Source: Margaritispora aquatica (taxonomy: Eukaryota > Ascomycota > Leotiomycetes > Helotiales > Discinellaceae). Taken from it: a DNA stretch of 64,000 nucleotides. The translations under genes were made by a program, and so were the position numbers. Positions within the stretch are counted from its first letter, which is position 1, and each line of letters starts with the position of its first letter. The notes under the pieces were generated by a model that saw nothing but the letters and a program-made list of their open reading frames with translations, was not told where the DNA came from and made no database searches. Location: contig VJWN01000007.1 of the NCBI GenBank assembly GCA_007644065.1, forward strand, positions 620,001 through 684,000. The letters run 5' to 3'. Below are positions 22,836-33,979 of the stretch, one piece after another.

Positions 22836-23438
22836 TGTGATGAGCTGAGCTGAGTTGCGTTATGTGTGTGAGATGGTGTAGAGATGTGGAGATGCTCCAC
22901 CAATCAACTGTTCTTCTTGAAGTCGAGTTCAAGAATTGAAATTATGAAATGGTCTCCGCTATTGAGAAGTCGGGTTGCTCAGGTGATAGTATTGTCAGCC
23001 ATAGAAGTTCAAAACTGAAGTGCTGATACTCATTGTCACGATAAGCACAATAGGCACGTGGCGTTGCTGATTTGGAGTTGGGAGGTTCAAGGACTCTCCA
23101 TGGCAACCAGGCTCGACCTATATATTCCAGTCCAAGTCTCCTCCCCACCCAACATAATCATACCACGATCATATTAAGATCTTGAACAAACTTCCACTTT
23201 CCATTAACCCAAGGCTTTACAGGCACACTCTCAACACTTTCATCTTCCAAAGAACAGTTTCGCGAACACTTATCGATCCACGAATCTCAATCCAGTCATT
23301 CTTCGTGTCTAGGTTCAGTTAGAAATATTCTCAAACTCAAATTCTACTTGAAGGTAATGCGATCAACTTCCCTCGAAGCTCCATTTATGCTAACGCTGTG
23401 TCTGCATCAGAACCAACTTCAACAGTACAACATCCGCA
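22836..23438. promoter_or_regulatory. divergent promoter region between two BTB genes
   Basis: About 600 bp separate the start codons of two BTB paralogues on opposite strands (22835 and 23439). No operator-like repeat was seen. The 60-90 bp before 23439 may hold an untranslated-region intron (donor-like GTAATGCG at about 23354, AG near 23410). Confidence 0.35.
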
Positions 23439-24226
23439 ATGTCTTCTTCCCACAAGAAGCATATTTTTACCAAAGCCATTCCAATTGAGCCGTCGTTCAG
23501 CCAGTAAGAAAATCGAAGATAGATTGAATGTTTAGATGTTGGCTAACTCATCGCAGGTCTCTTGGCACGAGGATGGTTGAGCTCGTCGTTGGTGAAGGCG
23601 CAAGGCAGGATACATTCACCGTCCACAAGGATCTTCTGTGCAGCAGGTCGGCTGTCTTTACCAAGTACTTCAGCAGCAGCTCCACAGGAGTACCCACCCC
23701 TACCGCCAATCTTCCAAAGGACTCACCTGATGCATTTGGTATGGTGGTTACTTGGCTCTATCGAAATGCAATTGTTCTTAAGCGCAGTGTCAAAGACAGC
23801 ATTATCTTGCGTCGTCTCATCAAATTCTTCGCTTTCGCTGAGATATACGCCATCGATGGTCTATGCGACATGACAATGTATGCGATCACCAAGCACTGTC
23901 GTGAGGGTAATGTAAACCCGGGTAACAGCTCCATCGAATTGGGGTATTCACTCACTCATAAAAATTCCAAACTCCGTGCATTTCTGTCGGGCTGCCTGGC
24001 ATACACCTTAACCTCCAAGGCGGATGGTGATAACTACACAACTGAGAAGATGGTTCCAGTTGGACCACGGGCCGATGAAATCACCTTCGACTGTTTCCAC
24101 CACCTGAGAGCTAAGAAGGATGGAAAGTCAGTCACTCCATGCCGACCAAAAGACCCAAGAGCTGCTGCTGCCTGCGACTACCATCAACACGGGGAGAGAG
24201 AGCCTTGCTTATATGTCGAGAAGTGA
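23439..24226 (+). CDS. BTB/POZ domain protein (intact paralogue 2)
   Basis: Exons 23439-23503 and 23557-24226; the 53-nt intron holds a perfect GCTAAC branch site. The product has 244 residues. BTB landmarks are MVELVVGEGARQDTFTVHKD, SAVFTKYFSSS, DSPDAFGMVVTWLYRNA and LIKFFAFAEIYAIDGLCDMT. The downstream family block YSLTHKNSKLRAFLSGCLA and the C-terminal CDYHQHGEREPCLYVEK are conserved with the other copies. Start choice: the ATG at 23439 gives a short hydrophilic leader before the first BTB strand, as in paralogue 3. No defects are visible. Confidence 0.83.
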
Positions 24227-24768
24227 TAGGACATGAAGCCCCGGAATAATTTAATTTGCGGAGAATGATTAGCTAGATGATAGTAGTTGCTAGGGGAGCA
24301 ATCGTTATTCTAGTGGGTGGATCTACATCAAGACTTTTCTTCTTAGTTTTGGACTGCCAAGGGCATGTTTGGAACCAAGGCATTGGGACTGAGGGTGGGA
24401 ATTGGGAAGGGATGAGAATAGGTCAATAGCATACAGTAATCACACAACATTAAAGTACCCAGCTTCGTTACCCTGCGCTTTCGTCGAATTCTGTAATCTG
24501 ATGCTGAATTCATGTAGATCTTGATGTTCAGTTCCAAATCTTAACAGCCTCATTCACCCTTTTGATTCAAATTTCCGCTGATTCAGCTTTCGCAAAACCC
24601 CTTTCTCCACTACTCGCGAACACACGTCAACGATATAAGAACAACCCTTTCAATTCTCAAAGATTTCTGCTCTGACAAGCACATTGCTTTCCTTTTAAAC
24701 GCAACCAAAAGCAAGCTTTCCAATTGCATCACGCTTTGCCTCAAACTCCTTCAACTACCATTGCCAAG

Positions 24769-25674
24769 ATGGAAGCTGAAACCAACAGCACCGAAATCCA
24801 GAACGAGAACAAGGAATACATAGCTACGAAGTCATCTTTCAGCGAGTACGCTCTCTTTTGCCCCTTCATTTGCTCATCACAAAGCTAACCAACAAGCAGT
24901 CTCCTTGCAAGTCCTATTGTCAAGATCATCGTTGGGACAGGCACGTCTACTCGCAATTTCGAACTCCACAAATGTATTCTAGGCCAGAACTCCCAGGTTT
25001 TCGCACGCATGTTCGATGGTGACTTTGCAGAAAGCACGACTGGCATTGCGACTCTTCTAGAAGATGACCCTGAAGCATTCGCCACTTTCGCGACATGGAT
25101 CTACCGCTCAACTATCGACTTTGATAACAACACCGAGTTGTATATGGAGAAGCGGATCAGATTGTTCGCATTCGCAGAGAAATATGCGGTTGTGGGATTG
25201 ATGGACTACGTGATGGATTCGATGTGCAAAACGGTCAGAGACTACGCTATTCCGGTTGAATTGAAGCATGTGGAGCAAGGTTACAAGCATACTCACGAGA
25301 AGTCTGCGTTGCGACTATATCTGGCTCGCTGCTTGTCTCGCAACATTGTGGAAAAGGAAGATAAGGGTTCTACTCAGACTTCTGAGCTTTTCCTCACGGG
25401 ACCCAATGCGCAAGAGATCATCTTTGACACGTTCAAATCCATGCGCATAAACGAATACAACCGCGCAGGATGGTCCGGCCAAAGGTTTCACGACCCCAAC
25501 TTAGCAGACAAGCGTGACTACCACCATCATAGGATATGCACGTCTCGTTCTAGTGGTCTGGCTAAGGCTTGGGATGCCGGAGCTGAGGATGGAGATGAGT
25601 CTACAGATAATGTATCGTCTCACTTCACCAGCAATGATTCAATTGACCATTCCGGTTGGTCAAATTGGTCATGA
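24769..25674 (+). CDS. BTB/POZ domain protein (intact paralogue 3, longer tail)
   Basis: Exons 24769-24845 and 24900-25674 (54-nt intron with an AAGCTAACC branch site) give 283 residues. BTB landmarks are IVKIIVGTGTSTRNFELHKC, VFARMFDGDFAES, DPEAFATFATWIYRSTIDFD and RLFAFAEKYAVVGLMDYVMD, followed by YKHTHEKSALRLYLARCL. Unlike its paralogues, the C-terminal signature is degenerate (RDYHHH instead of CDYHQH, with the final Cys displaced), and about 55 extra acidic and Ser-rich residues ending in GWSNWS are added. It is the most divergent intact copy and may have changed function. Confidence 0.82.
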
Positions 25675-26348
25675 TCTTCTCTTTCAGAGCGAATTCTACT
25701 CCTACCCTCCCCAGTGAACCAATAACGCCGATGTTTCGGAAGGGCTTAAATTCAATAGTCTAATTGATTCCAAAACCTTAACTTTAGGCTCTCACTTTGA
25801 TAATAAGCAATTCTAAATCTCAAAGCTTCAAAATGCAATGTGCCGAAAATCGTTTCATCAAAGTGTTTTTATGTTAATATGATTCGCGTTTCTGTGCTGC
25901 ACTATAAATTTAATGATTTCAAATCGTACTTGGACCCTGGTAGCATTCGTTAACAATGGATTTACAAACTAAAACGATATTATATAGAGCGGAAACAGTA
26001 TCACTTTTAATTCGTCAAAGATAATATTAATATCTTGGTTTACAAAATGGTTCAGCATTTAAAGTCAACCACCCCATGTTTTCGGACACATCACACCCCA
26101 CCTTCTAGAATCATAGAATGTTGAGTCTGCAACATAGAGTCTGATGTTTCCTCCAACAACTAACCTCAGACAACATAGTATGCTGTATGTGCAATGATAT
26201 AACAGCGGCTCGCACTTCCTGACACAATCTCACAGAGTCTGCAAGCGAGGATTAAGTAGTATTATCAACTAAAGCGTTCGCTAAGTGAAAGACTAGAAAT
26301 GTTATAACTAGTAGGTTTCTATGATAAGATATACCGCTACGGGTTTAT

Positions 26349-26425
26349 AAGGCGTGGATGGTTGGAGATTTGCAAAACTTTTGTCAGGATTATTTGGTGT
26401 CGACTTAGATAAATGTTTGTTTTTA
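26349..26425. repeat. dispersed repeat, copy A
   Basis: It starts AAGGCGTGGATGG and continues through GATTTG, AAACTTTTGT, CAGGA, TGTCGA and GTTTG-TTTTT. The same words in the same order and orientation occur at 32438-32512. About 77 bp are diverged but alignable, and the copy probably extends further. It could be the end of an old transposon. Confidence 0.6.
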
Positions 26426-26499
26426 TACGTCTTTAAGTATTGACTTGTGAAATTCCTTATTAAATAAATTTTCTGCTCTCTCTATAAATATCACTATTT

Positions 26500-26695
26500 T
26501 GTAAATGGACTAGGCAGTTTACAAATAGACGGGTATTTTTTAACTAGCTAGTCTATTCGTGAAAAGAGACGATTCGTAAATTAACTGTTACAATGAGAAA
26601 TTCTTGAATTAATCAGTCTATTTACAAATAAACTAGATAGTAGAAGAATACTCGTTTATTTACGAACTACCTAGTCCTAGTCTATTCGTTAAAAA
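26500..26695. repeat. AT-rich array of short direct and inverted words
   Basis: The words GTTTACAAATAGAC, TAGTCTATTCGT(G/T)AAAA and GTCTATTTACAAATAAAC recur in both orientations, including TAGTCTATTCGT at about 26551 and 26682. It may be a fragment of a foldback element; no clear terminal repeats or target duplication were found. Confidence 0.4.
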
Positions 26696-27199
26696 CAACA
26701 TTCCTAGGGGGACCAGAATATTTCCTTTACTATCGACTACGACTAAAACTGGTTCGACTTTCCAAAAACTCAATGAGACCATTCTCCGTTCTGGATAATG
26801 AAACAGAAATTCCGCTTATTGATCCTTCAAAATACAAGTGTATTTAATTCATCGGTATGGAAGTGGAAGCTCCTTCCATCGATTTATTGCAAGTTCATCC
26901 TTGAATATGCCCGGCTCACCTTCATAGCTTTAATTCTGTTCGGCCACGAGGATGGTAGTTCTTTCGACGAGTTCTGGTATGTTTGTTTTCAACCTAGTTG
27001 TAGGCGAATCCAATGACTCACAAGGTGTCAATTTCATCAACGGTATTTGTCTATCAAAATCCAAACATTATCTCTACCAAGTTGAAAGACTTGTCGGGTA
27101 TCTCCCAAAAACCGAGTAAAGCTTTTATAACTTCAATATAGTTTTCTAGGCATCTTGGCAAGACCGGCAAAGATTCTATCACGGCATTTTCTTATTCTT

Positions 27200-27345
27200 G
27201 AAAGTAAGTGGTCATGATAAGTTGAATCACTCCAGTCAACGACTATCACTCGAGGCTTATAAGTGGCGAGCCTCCAGATGATTTGTCTCGGCTCCTCTGG
27301 GAAATTCATGAGCTTCGGAATTGTTATACCAGCTTCTGCTTACAA
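27200..27345 (-). pseudogene. possible 2EXR-domain relic
   Basis: Minus-strand reading gives IPKLMNFPEEPRQIIWRLAT followed by YKPRVIVVDW. This resembles the opening of fungal 2EXR proteins (F-P-x-LP-x-E-x-R-x-x-IW, then PR-hydrophobic). A TGA stops it after KMPRKLY, and no ATG-initiated complete frame exists. The identification rests on one short motif and may be wrong. Confidence 0.35.
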
Positions 27346-27726
27346 GCGTCTCACATTTGTTCCAAGATCCGAAACCTCAGCTTCCGGGTGGGTGACCTGT
27401 TGTAGTAGAGTCTCCACCTTCAATTCCTGCGTAGTGAATTGTTGCTATGAGCCCTACAGCGGGCCCAGGAGACTTATGAAAACAATTGCTGGTATTTAAA
27501 TAGTTGCAGGTGGTAGCTACTACACATTGCAGACCTAATTTCAAACCAGCATTGCCATTACAAGACATGGTGTGACAGTATACTAATATGTCTCTTTCAA
27601 GTATTGAAAGATAAAGGCATATTATCAAATTACCTTTTTTGGATTTTGAATTATTGAATACTCTATTAAACTTCATATCTTGGCCAAAGTTTCGCTCCAA
27701 TAAAGTTGATGCTTTAGAGCCAATCT

Positions 27727-29208
27727 CTACTCAGACCGTCTACTTTCTAGCCCTGAATTCGTCCGTCTCATCACTCCAGAGTTCGTCCTCCTTGTCATCT
27801 CAATCTCCATATGTCCATTCACTTCTTGCAGCCCTGAAGTTGGCGTTCTCATCAAGCCTGAGTCGATTCGCCTCGCCATTTCAATCTCTATCCGCTCACC
27901 AGCTTCTTCAATGGCTCCTCGGTTTGACTGCCATTCGATCCTTTCCTTCCGCATTTTCCACAAGCCAGGAAGAATTTCGGTCCCGAAAAGTAAGACGAGG
28001 GCAGCCAAAAGAGCGAAGGCTTGATCCGAATCCGAAATTGGCTGTGGTGCGCATGGCATGAAGAAGCATGATTTGGAAATTATGCTTAAATCAAAACTCC
28101 AGGGGAGGTAAGCGTCCGCGGTATAATGCATGATCGGATATATCAGCGATGTAGAAGTAACAAAAGAAAGTATAGATGAGGCGAGGTAATATCCTGGTAA
28201 AAATGGTATCAGAATCAAGAACGTGTACCACGGACTCGCGAATAGAAATGAAAAGCCAAAAAGGCCCGCCGCAACTATCGCGCTAAACAAGTATTCTAAT
28301 TGATGCGTGTTAAAAGTCCAGTTGCAATACGTATTCCAAGCATTCCAGTGGGAGGGTAGCTGCTCAACTAGAAAGAAAAAGACGCCAAATACTACCGAAA
28401 GCAAGCAATGGATTCCTGTGATGCCAAGAAATATGAAAGTCATTTGAAGGGAGTTCGTGCTGCATCCCGCAAAATATAGAGCAGGTATTGGCCAGCTTGT
28501 TGCTGTACACAAAACCACAACCAACGCAGTGCCCGGGAGCAGTGACCCAACCACGAGCAATATAAGATCTTGCCATGTCTTCCATGAATTCGAAGTTAGG
28601 CGGTCGTCGGCCGCAATAAGTCCGGCTATAAGCATCTGGGGAAGCGAGGTTGCAACTCCCCGCCACACCACGACGTAGGCAGCGCCGAGTTGTGCCATCT
28701 CTTTCTTGCTATCAGTAGCATCAATTCCGCCCAGAAATTGTACTTTGATGACTTGTTGGATGACATCCTTTGCCGCCCAATTTGTTCCCAGGAGATACAA
28801 CCACAAATTAGCCTTCATCTTGCTTTTCGCGCCAGTCTTATCTTTCGTGTCGGCCTTGTCTTTCGTGCTAGGAAGAATTTGACTCCAAGACGCGCATACT
28901 GCCAAAAACCAAGCTGCTCACGCTCCTGGGCCATAGAAGCCACTCACGTTGCTTAAGCCGATTGGGTCTGGTGCCTCTGTAGACATCGGAAGCCAAAGCT
29001 CTGTGAGGGTGTATGTTGATCTCTCAGTGGTGATTGTACGTAAACTTGTCAGAGACGCAGTTACTGTAAAAGAGCTTGATATTGCTGAAGTCGGAGTTGG
29101 TGCTGAGGTGGTGGTGGCCGGATTAAAAGTAGCTGCTTGGGCAGTCTGGAGCTGTACATGGTAGAATAAGCCGACGATAGCGAGCGACGATCCAAGATAT
29201 GTTCTCAT
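27727..29208 (-). pseudogene. polytopic membrane protein interrupted by one in-frame TGA
   Basis: From the ATG at 29208 the frame is open for 493 sense codons apart from a TGA at codon 97 (28918-28920). Residues 1-25 (MRTYLGSSLAIVGLFYHVQL...) look like a signal peptide. A Ser/Thr-rich segment follows, then SNVSGFYGPGA, the stop, and AAWFLAVCASW. About eight hydrophobic segments follow, with a charged C-tail of repeated RRTNSG-like units. The residue at the stop is very probably Trp (TGG to TGA), since the frame, composition and hydrophobic pattern continue without a break. It is either a recent pseudogene, a read-through gene or a sequencing error. The family is not recognised; it resembles uncharacterised fungal membrane proteins with a luminal N-domain. 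Confidence 0.65.
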
Positions 29209-32200
29209 TTTCAAAGTAGTCCGGACTGGAGAGTAGGCTTCAGTGAATGACGCTTGATTTGAACAACGAGATTCCAAACGATTCAATGTGTTAAATGAGT
29301 CGGGGTCGAGAATGATGAGAGATAGCCGCTCAGCTTCAGCCACCAACACCCCGAACCAATGGATAGATATGACATATGCCGCTTTATCGCGATACCAGGT
29401 ACTGGAAGGTTCTATTTCCATGGAACTAGCAACACTCGTTGAAGGAAGTACGACTAAATATAGATCGTTTGAGATCGTGAGGTGTATACGAAACAGAAAT
29501 TCTAAAAATGCCAGGTTACGGCGGAGATGTAACACCACTGGATCGTATGATGGATTGGAAAACAATCAGCAGATGAAAGCAAGGCTAATGTATTTCTGAC
29601 ATGTCGTAATTCAGATCGTTATTTGTGTAATCATATATTAAAAAATGCTGGAGAAGGGCAAGAAGCACTGTAAACAAAGAAGCGAGGTCGAAAAAAAGGG
29701 TATAGTTGAAACAATACATAGAATCGTAGTAAATCGGCCGAGGAAGAAGCTGAGCTGTCAATAAGTCTAATATACCATCTAAAAGAAAATAGAAAAATAG
29801 AAACCTCCTTGGTCTACCTGCATCTATCCCAGATCTGGCAAGAGGAGGAGAGACATGGCCTAGGCTAATGACGATAGAAACGAGAGCTCCTCCAAGGCGC
29901 TGACTCACCGCCCTACATCCCGATTTCTTTTTTAAGAGACTACTGCTAATCTCAATTGTATAGATGAGAGTGAAAGAATGTAGAAGGTTTCCATATAAGT
30001 TCTAGAGCGTGGATAGGGCCCACATCATGTGCTACCATAGCATGAAGTTTTCTAACTCGCCAAAAACACCGGAGCTGATATTTGACATCCCCTGAATCCC
30101 CTGAAGAGTTGTGTTCAGGTTCCGGATTAGGTATATACTATTAGTAAATACAGAAATTAATTACGGCAAATACAACGATATATAATACTATAGGAGCGCT
30201 TCTTTGGCCACTCTTTTATAGAGTACGATATAGTCTTCTACAGAAAGTCCTTAAAACGCGAGCGCGATAATCCTCTCTAAACAAAGTTAGCGTCTACCTT
30301 TCAGGCTTTCGTAAAATTTAACTAATTAGTACTCGTGCTATAATATAAAGTCAAAGTTCCTATAGACTACGAATAGTAGCTTGCCTAGTTCTTATAAGGG
30401 TTAAAAAAACAATTAGGGTATAAATTGCTGGCATGTTATACTATTTCCGTTAATACTTGAAAGCAGAGGGGTGTTCAACAAGTGTTCAGGGGTGCTCTTT
30501 CTTGCCTTGGGTAAAACCTAGGTTAGTGCTCTAAAAGCAGCGGTATCTCGTCTTGCAGGACCAATGAAGTTTGTTTTGTAATCAATTGTAGTACCGTCTT
30601 TCGGGCTAGCACATGAGGCAAAGACATCATTGCTTTGATTCACTAATCAATATATCAATATCTCGACATACATGATTTCCCACCCACACCATATCTTCCA
30701 ACCCAAATTACGTGGTATAGCTGAACACGGTATCCCCCACGCTCTCGATTCGAGGAATACCAAACCTTTGAGAGAAGCCTATAACTTTCTCAACTGTTCT
30801 CCAGCTATCACTCTCACCTATCATGGTATGTAGCACGTGTGATGACATGAGGACTGCTCGCTTTTCGGCAAGAGTTGATTTCATATACTGCTTTGTTCCC
30901 TTCTCTTGTTGTAGATCTTGGACTGGACAACTCCCACATCTTCTAATTCCTCGTGCTGCTTGAAGACAAGCGAGCAGAATATGTATGCTTGAGCCATTCT
31001 TGGGGCGAAGCGTAATTCATAAGAACGACCAAAGCTACACGCCGAGCAATGCAAACCGGTATAGAATGAATAAAGCTACCCTAGATATCCCAAGACACGA
31101 CTGAGTTTTAGCGTCGAGTAGGATTCCATTGTTTGTGGATCGACCCCCGTTGGATTGTCTAAGACGACAAGGGGGATTGGAATATAAATTCCGTGAAGAT
31201 GACTTCTATGTATATGAAATGCATCCTTTCCCTCGCAGAAACTGCCTCCTTAGACTCCTCGGTTGCAATATAGTTCAAGCAACCGAACCTTACAAGCGGG
31301 CAATTGCTTTGTGCGTTGCAGGACATAGGAGCAACTCACTCGGTATTCATCGGGAAACTACCAAGACATACCGAGTACAAAGCCCATCTTTCAGACCTTA
31401 GCTCAGCAGATCATGAAGTTTCTCGTTGGTTGAGCATGGATGGTTTACCCAGTAATTAATTCTTCGCTCCGCATATAAGCCCCCCTCAGGAAATGACGGA
31501 CACGAGAACAATATCATCTAGGTGTTCTCCTCCTTCGAGATCAGTTCAGTTTTATCTTACTGACTTGATTTTTGAGAGATTATTTGTACCTTGGGTACTT
31601 TATTTCTGTCCTATAGAACTAACCTGGGAATGTCACTCCGAAACGAAATGCGAATGTAGTTTGGCAAACCTTCGAGAACTCCTATTCAAAGGGCCACTGC
31701 GTCAAGCATAGCGTAAGCTCGTTGCATATTACTCTAGTCGCAAGCTCATATGACCTACAGATATGCTGCCCGCTTTGGGCGGTATTGTTAAGCACTGGGT
31801 CGGTTATCTCGAATCTCCGTATCTGGCTGGATTCTAGGAAGGCACCTTGATCAGAAATAGCCTTTGCAATGGCAGGCCTTCATTTGTGCGACTGCATATA
31901 AAGGCTAGAGTATATATAGGGTCATCTTAATCGTAGGCTGCAAATGTGATGTAGTTCAACTCAATGATGATTTTAGCCAATATCAACACACTGTCAAGGT
32001 CATAAAAGTTGAGGTGGTAAATGTGAATAGACATCCCATGAAACGTGTCATTTCTGGATCCCCAACGCTAAAAGAAGAATGAGTGCAGAGTCTGACTGAT
32101 CCTAATTTGGGCAAATTGAAAATAGACCAAGGGTTGAACATAGAGTCGGAAGGCGTGTGTAGTATTCTTGAAAAGGTAGAGTCTTGGATCATATTGGCCA

Positions 32201-32666
32201 AAGTTCAAGCTGAGCCACCTTGATACGAAAGACGAGGTCTGGAGGAACATGTCTCTGGTATATCTAACTCTCATGTCGTCAAAGGGGGACTTTTACAATT
32301 GTTTAAAAACGAAATGCGAGGATTAAGTTGTCCTATCAACCAAAATATCCGTAAAAAGAAAATCTGAAATGGGCCAATTGGTAGGTAGATTTTCATCATA
32401 AGATGCACAGATGTGTGGTTATGACTGAAGCCATTACAAGGCGTGGATGGTGGGGATTTGTAAACTTTGTTAGGAGTGTCTAATGTCGAATTAGACACAC
32501 GTTTGCTTTTTGACTTGCGGCTATGAGGAGTTACTCGGGAAACACTTCGTCAAACATAGTTTATGAAGTGATAGATATATTTGCAAAGCTGAACTGAGAT
32601 CTTCACTATCTTACAAGGCTCAGATGATTTTGCCATTATGTGTGTCGCTTCTTCTTGGCCTGGTCC
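29209..32666. other. long non-coding, repeat-derived stretch
   Basis: About 3.4 kb without a supportable gene. The part 30110-30440 is strongly AT-rich and looks like a mutated repeat. The 90-codon + frame at 31129-31401 lacks an ATG start and has no recognisable domain. Repeat copy B lies at 32438-32512. Confidence 0.45.
32438..32512. repeat. dispersed repeat, copy B
   Basis: The second copy of the element at 26349-26425, in direct orientation about 6.1 kb away. Shared words in order are AAGGCGTGGATGG, GGGATTTG, AAACTTTGTTAGGA, TGTCGA and CGTTTGCTTTTT. It lies in the gap 3' of the NTF2-like gene. Confidence 0.6.
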
Positions 32667-33402
32667 CTACAAGCTCTTCTTAAGCCCATTTACCTTATTT
32701 GCGTGGCCTTGCTCGAGCCAAGTGATCGGCGCCAGTAGCAGAGCTCCAGCGATACACATCAACGTATTGAAAACCTGCCATAGCCAAACAATGGTCGATC
32801 CTCCGGGCCAGAAGAACTTGACCAACTCGTCCAGCTGATACAGATCCTCCTGGCCCTTGATATAGTATTTGCCATCGTTCTCGGAGTGCACGAGATGGAG
32901 TTTCGTTGTCAAGTGAACATTCGATTTATAGAACGGGACGAAGAAAAGCGAGAATATCTGGTTGATTTCCACGAAGAGGATGGAGGACTTTTGGTTGAAT
33001 TCTGCGAGATGTCAGTGAATGCTTGATGAGCAAAGCGCAGGCGTGACTGACCATCGCACTCTACCTTGAGCACGATACGAGGTGAGAGAATCTTGTACCA
33101 GCGGTAAATCATCCATATCACCCATCGTGAATTGATCTCTCCAATGAGTGGTAAAGTGACATGGGAGAAGCTGGGTATACGGCAAAGTGGATGGACGAAG
33201 AAGGAATCGGGCAGGAAATAGGCGTCCAGCGCATCTCTCTGCTCGACGGGCGAGCCTTCTGTGAGGAGATGGATGACTTTAGATATTTCACGTTCTGAGA
33301 TCGCACAAAAGTCAGGTACTGTTCTCGTTGAAGAAATCGAATAGCGACGAGTAGCAGGAACAGCGTTCGTCAAGGAGCTGGAAACCTACTTGGGTGATCC
33401 AT
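32667..33402 (-). CDS. SigF-like NTF2-like domain protein
   Basis: Three exons: 33390-33402 (13 nt), 33052-33294 and 32667-33001, giving 196 residues. The tiny first exon encodes MDHP and joins in phase 1 to KREISKVIHLLTEGSP, the normal N-terminus of this fungal family; without it there is no ATG. Family landmarks are FFVHPLCRIPSFS, the aromatic SRWVIWMIYRWYKILSPRI, ILFVEINQIFSLFFVPFY, YYIKGQEDLYQLDELVKFFW-type sequence, and a C-terminal hydrophobic helix (about residues 155-180) likely to anchor it in a membrane. The biochemical role of the family is unknown. All junctions are GT..AG. Confidence 0.85.
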
Positions 33403-33778
33403 AATGTCTTACAAACACAGATTGATTGATTTACGAATTGATTGGTTGACAGCAGTGTTTCTATGGCTTCAATTGCAATATGAAAGAGGTTGTGTTCACC
33501 ATGTTGTGGTTTTCGAGGTTGTGTTTTAAAGTTTTGGTATGATGTCACTTTCTCCAGGTTTCCAGACTTTGCATGTGAAGAGCAACAAGTTGTTCGAAGC
33601 GAGTGAGGAAAGGGGGTATTTAGCGAGCTTGGCAGGGGTAGCTTAAGTATAACTAAGTTCTCCGGTCCAGTTTCGAAAGTTAACTCTTCAGAGCGCATAG
33701 GATTATTGATTTCATGTGCGACCGAGTATGAAGTTGTTCGGTCTGTTGAGGAGTATCTCGCTGTTTATGGGCTGAATA

Positions 33779-33806
33779 AATCGTGCATGCGGCCGCATGC
33801 ACGATT
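33779..33806. promoter_or_regulatory. 28-bp perfect palindrome in a divergent promoter
   Basis: Fourteen base pairs match perfectly on each side of a GG|CC centre at 33792/33793, with no spacer. The core is GCATGCGGCCGCATGC. It lies between the NTF2-like gene (start 33402, minus) and the F-box gene (start 33980, plus), about 170 bp upstream of the latter. It could be a binding site for a dimeric regulator or simply a cruciform-prone sequence; the role is inference. Confidence 0.6.
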
Positions 33807-33979
33807 GCGACACAAGGATGTTCCGCTTGGCAGAACTGCGGTCAACACTTCAATATATCTCCCTGACTAAATATGTTACTTTGAGGGTCAAGCAATATCT
33901 ACTAGTGTTGTTATGGGTATTCTCTCTATTGAGATAAGTGTCCTAAAGCATCAAACCTAAGATATAGCTGCTCAGTCAC

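Larger units (their letters stand above)
25675..27199. other. AT-rich stretch with dispersed and short repeats
   Basis: No gene is supported. It contains one copy of the dispersed repeat (26349-26425) and an array of short AT-rich words (about 26500-26695), both listed separately. The remaining sequence is rich in TA steps. Confidence 0.45.

Noticed and set aside
30200..30220. second hAT MITE end (TTGGCCACTCT word)
   Set aside because: Only 11 bp match the MITE TIR; no partner end or target duplication was found.
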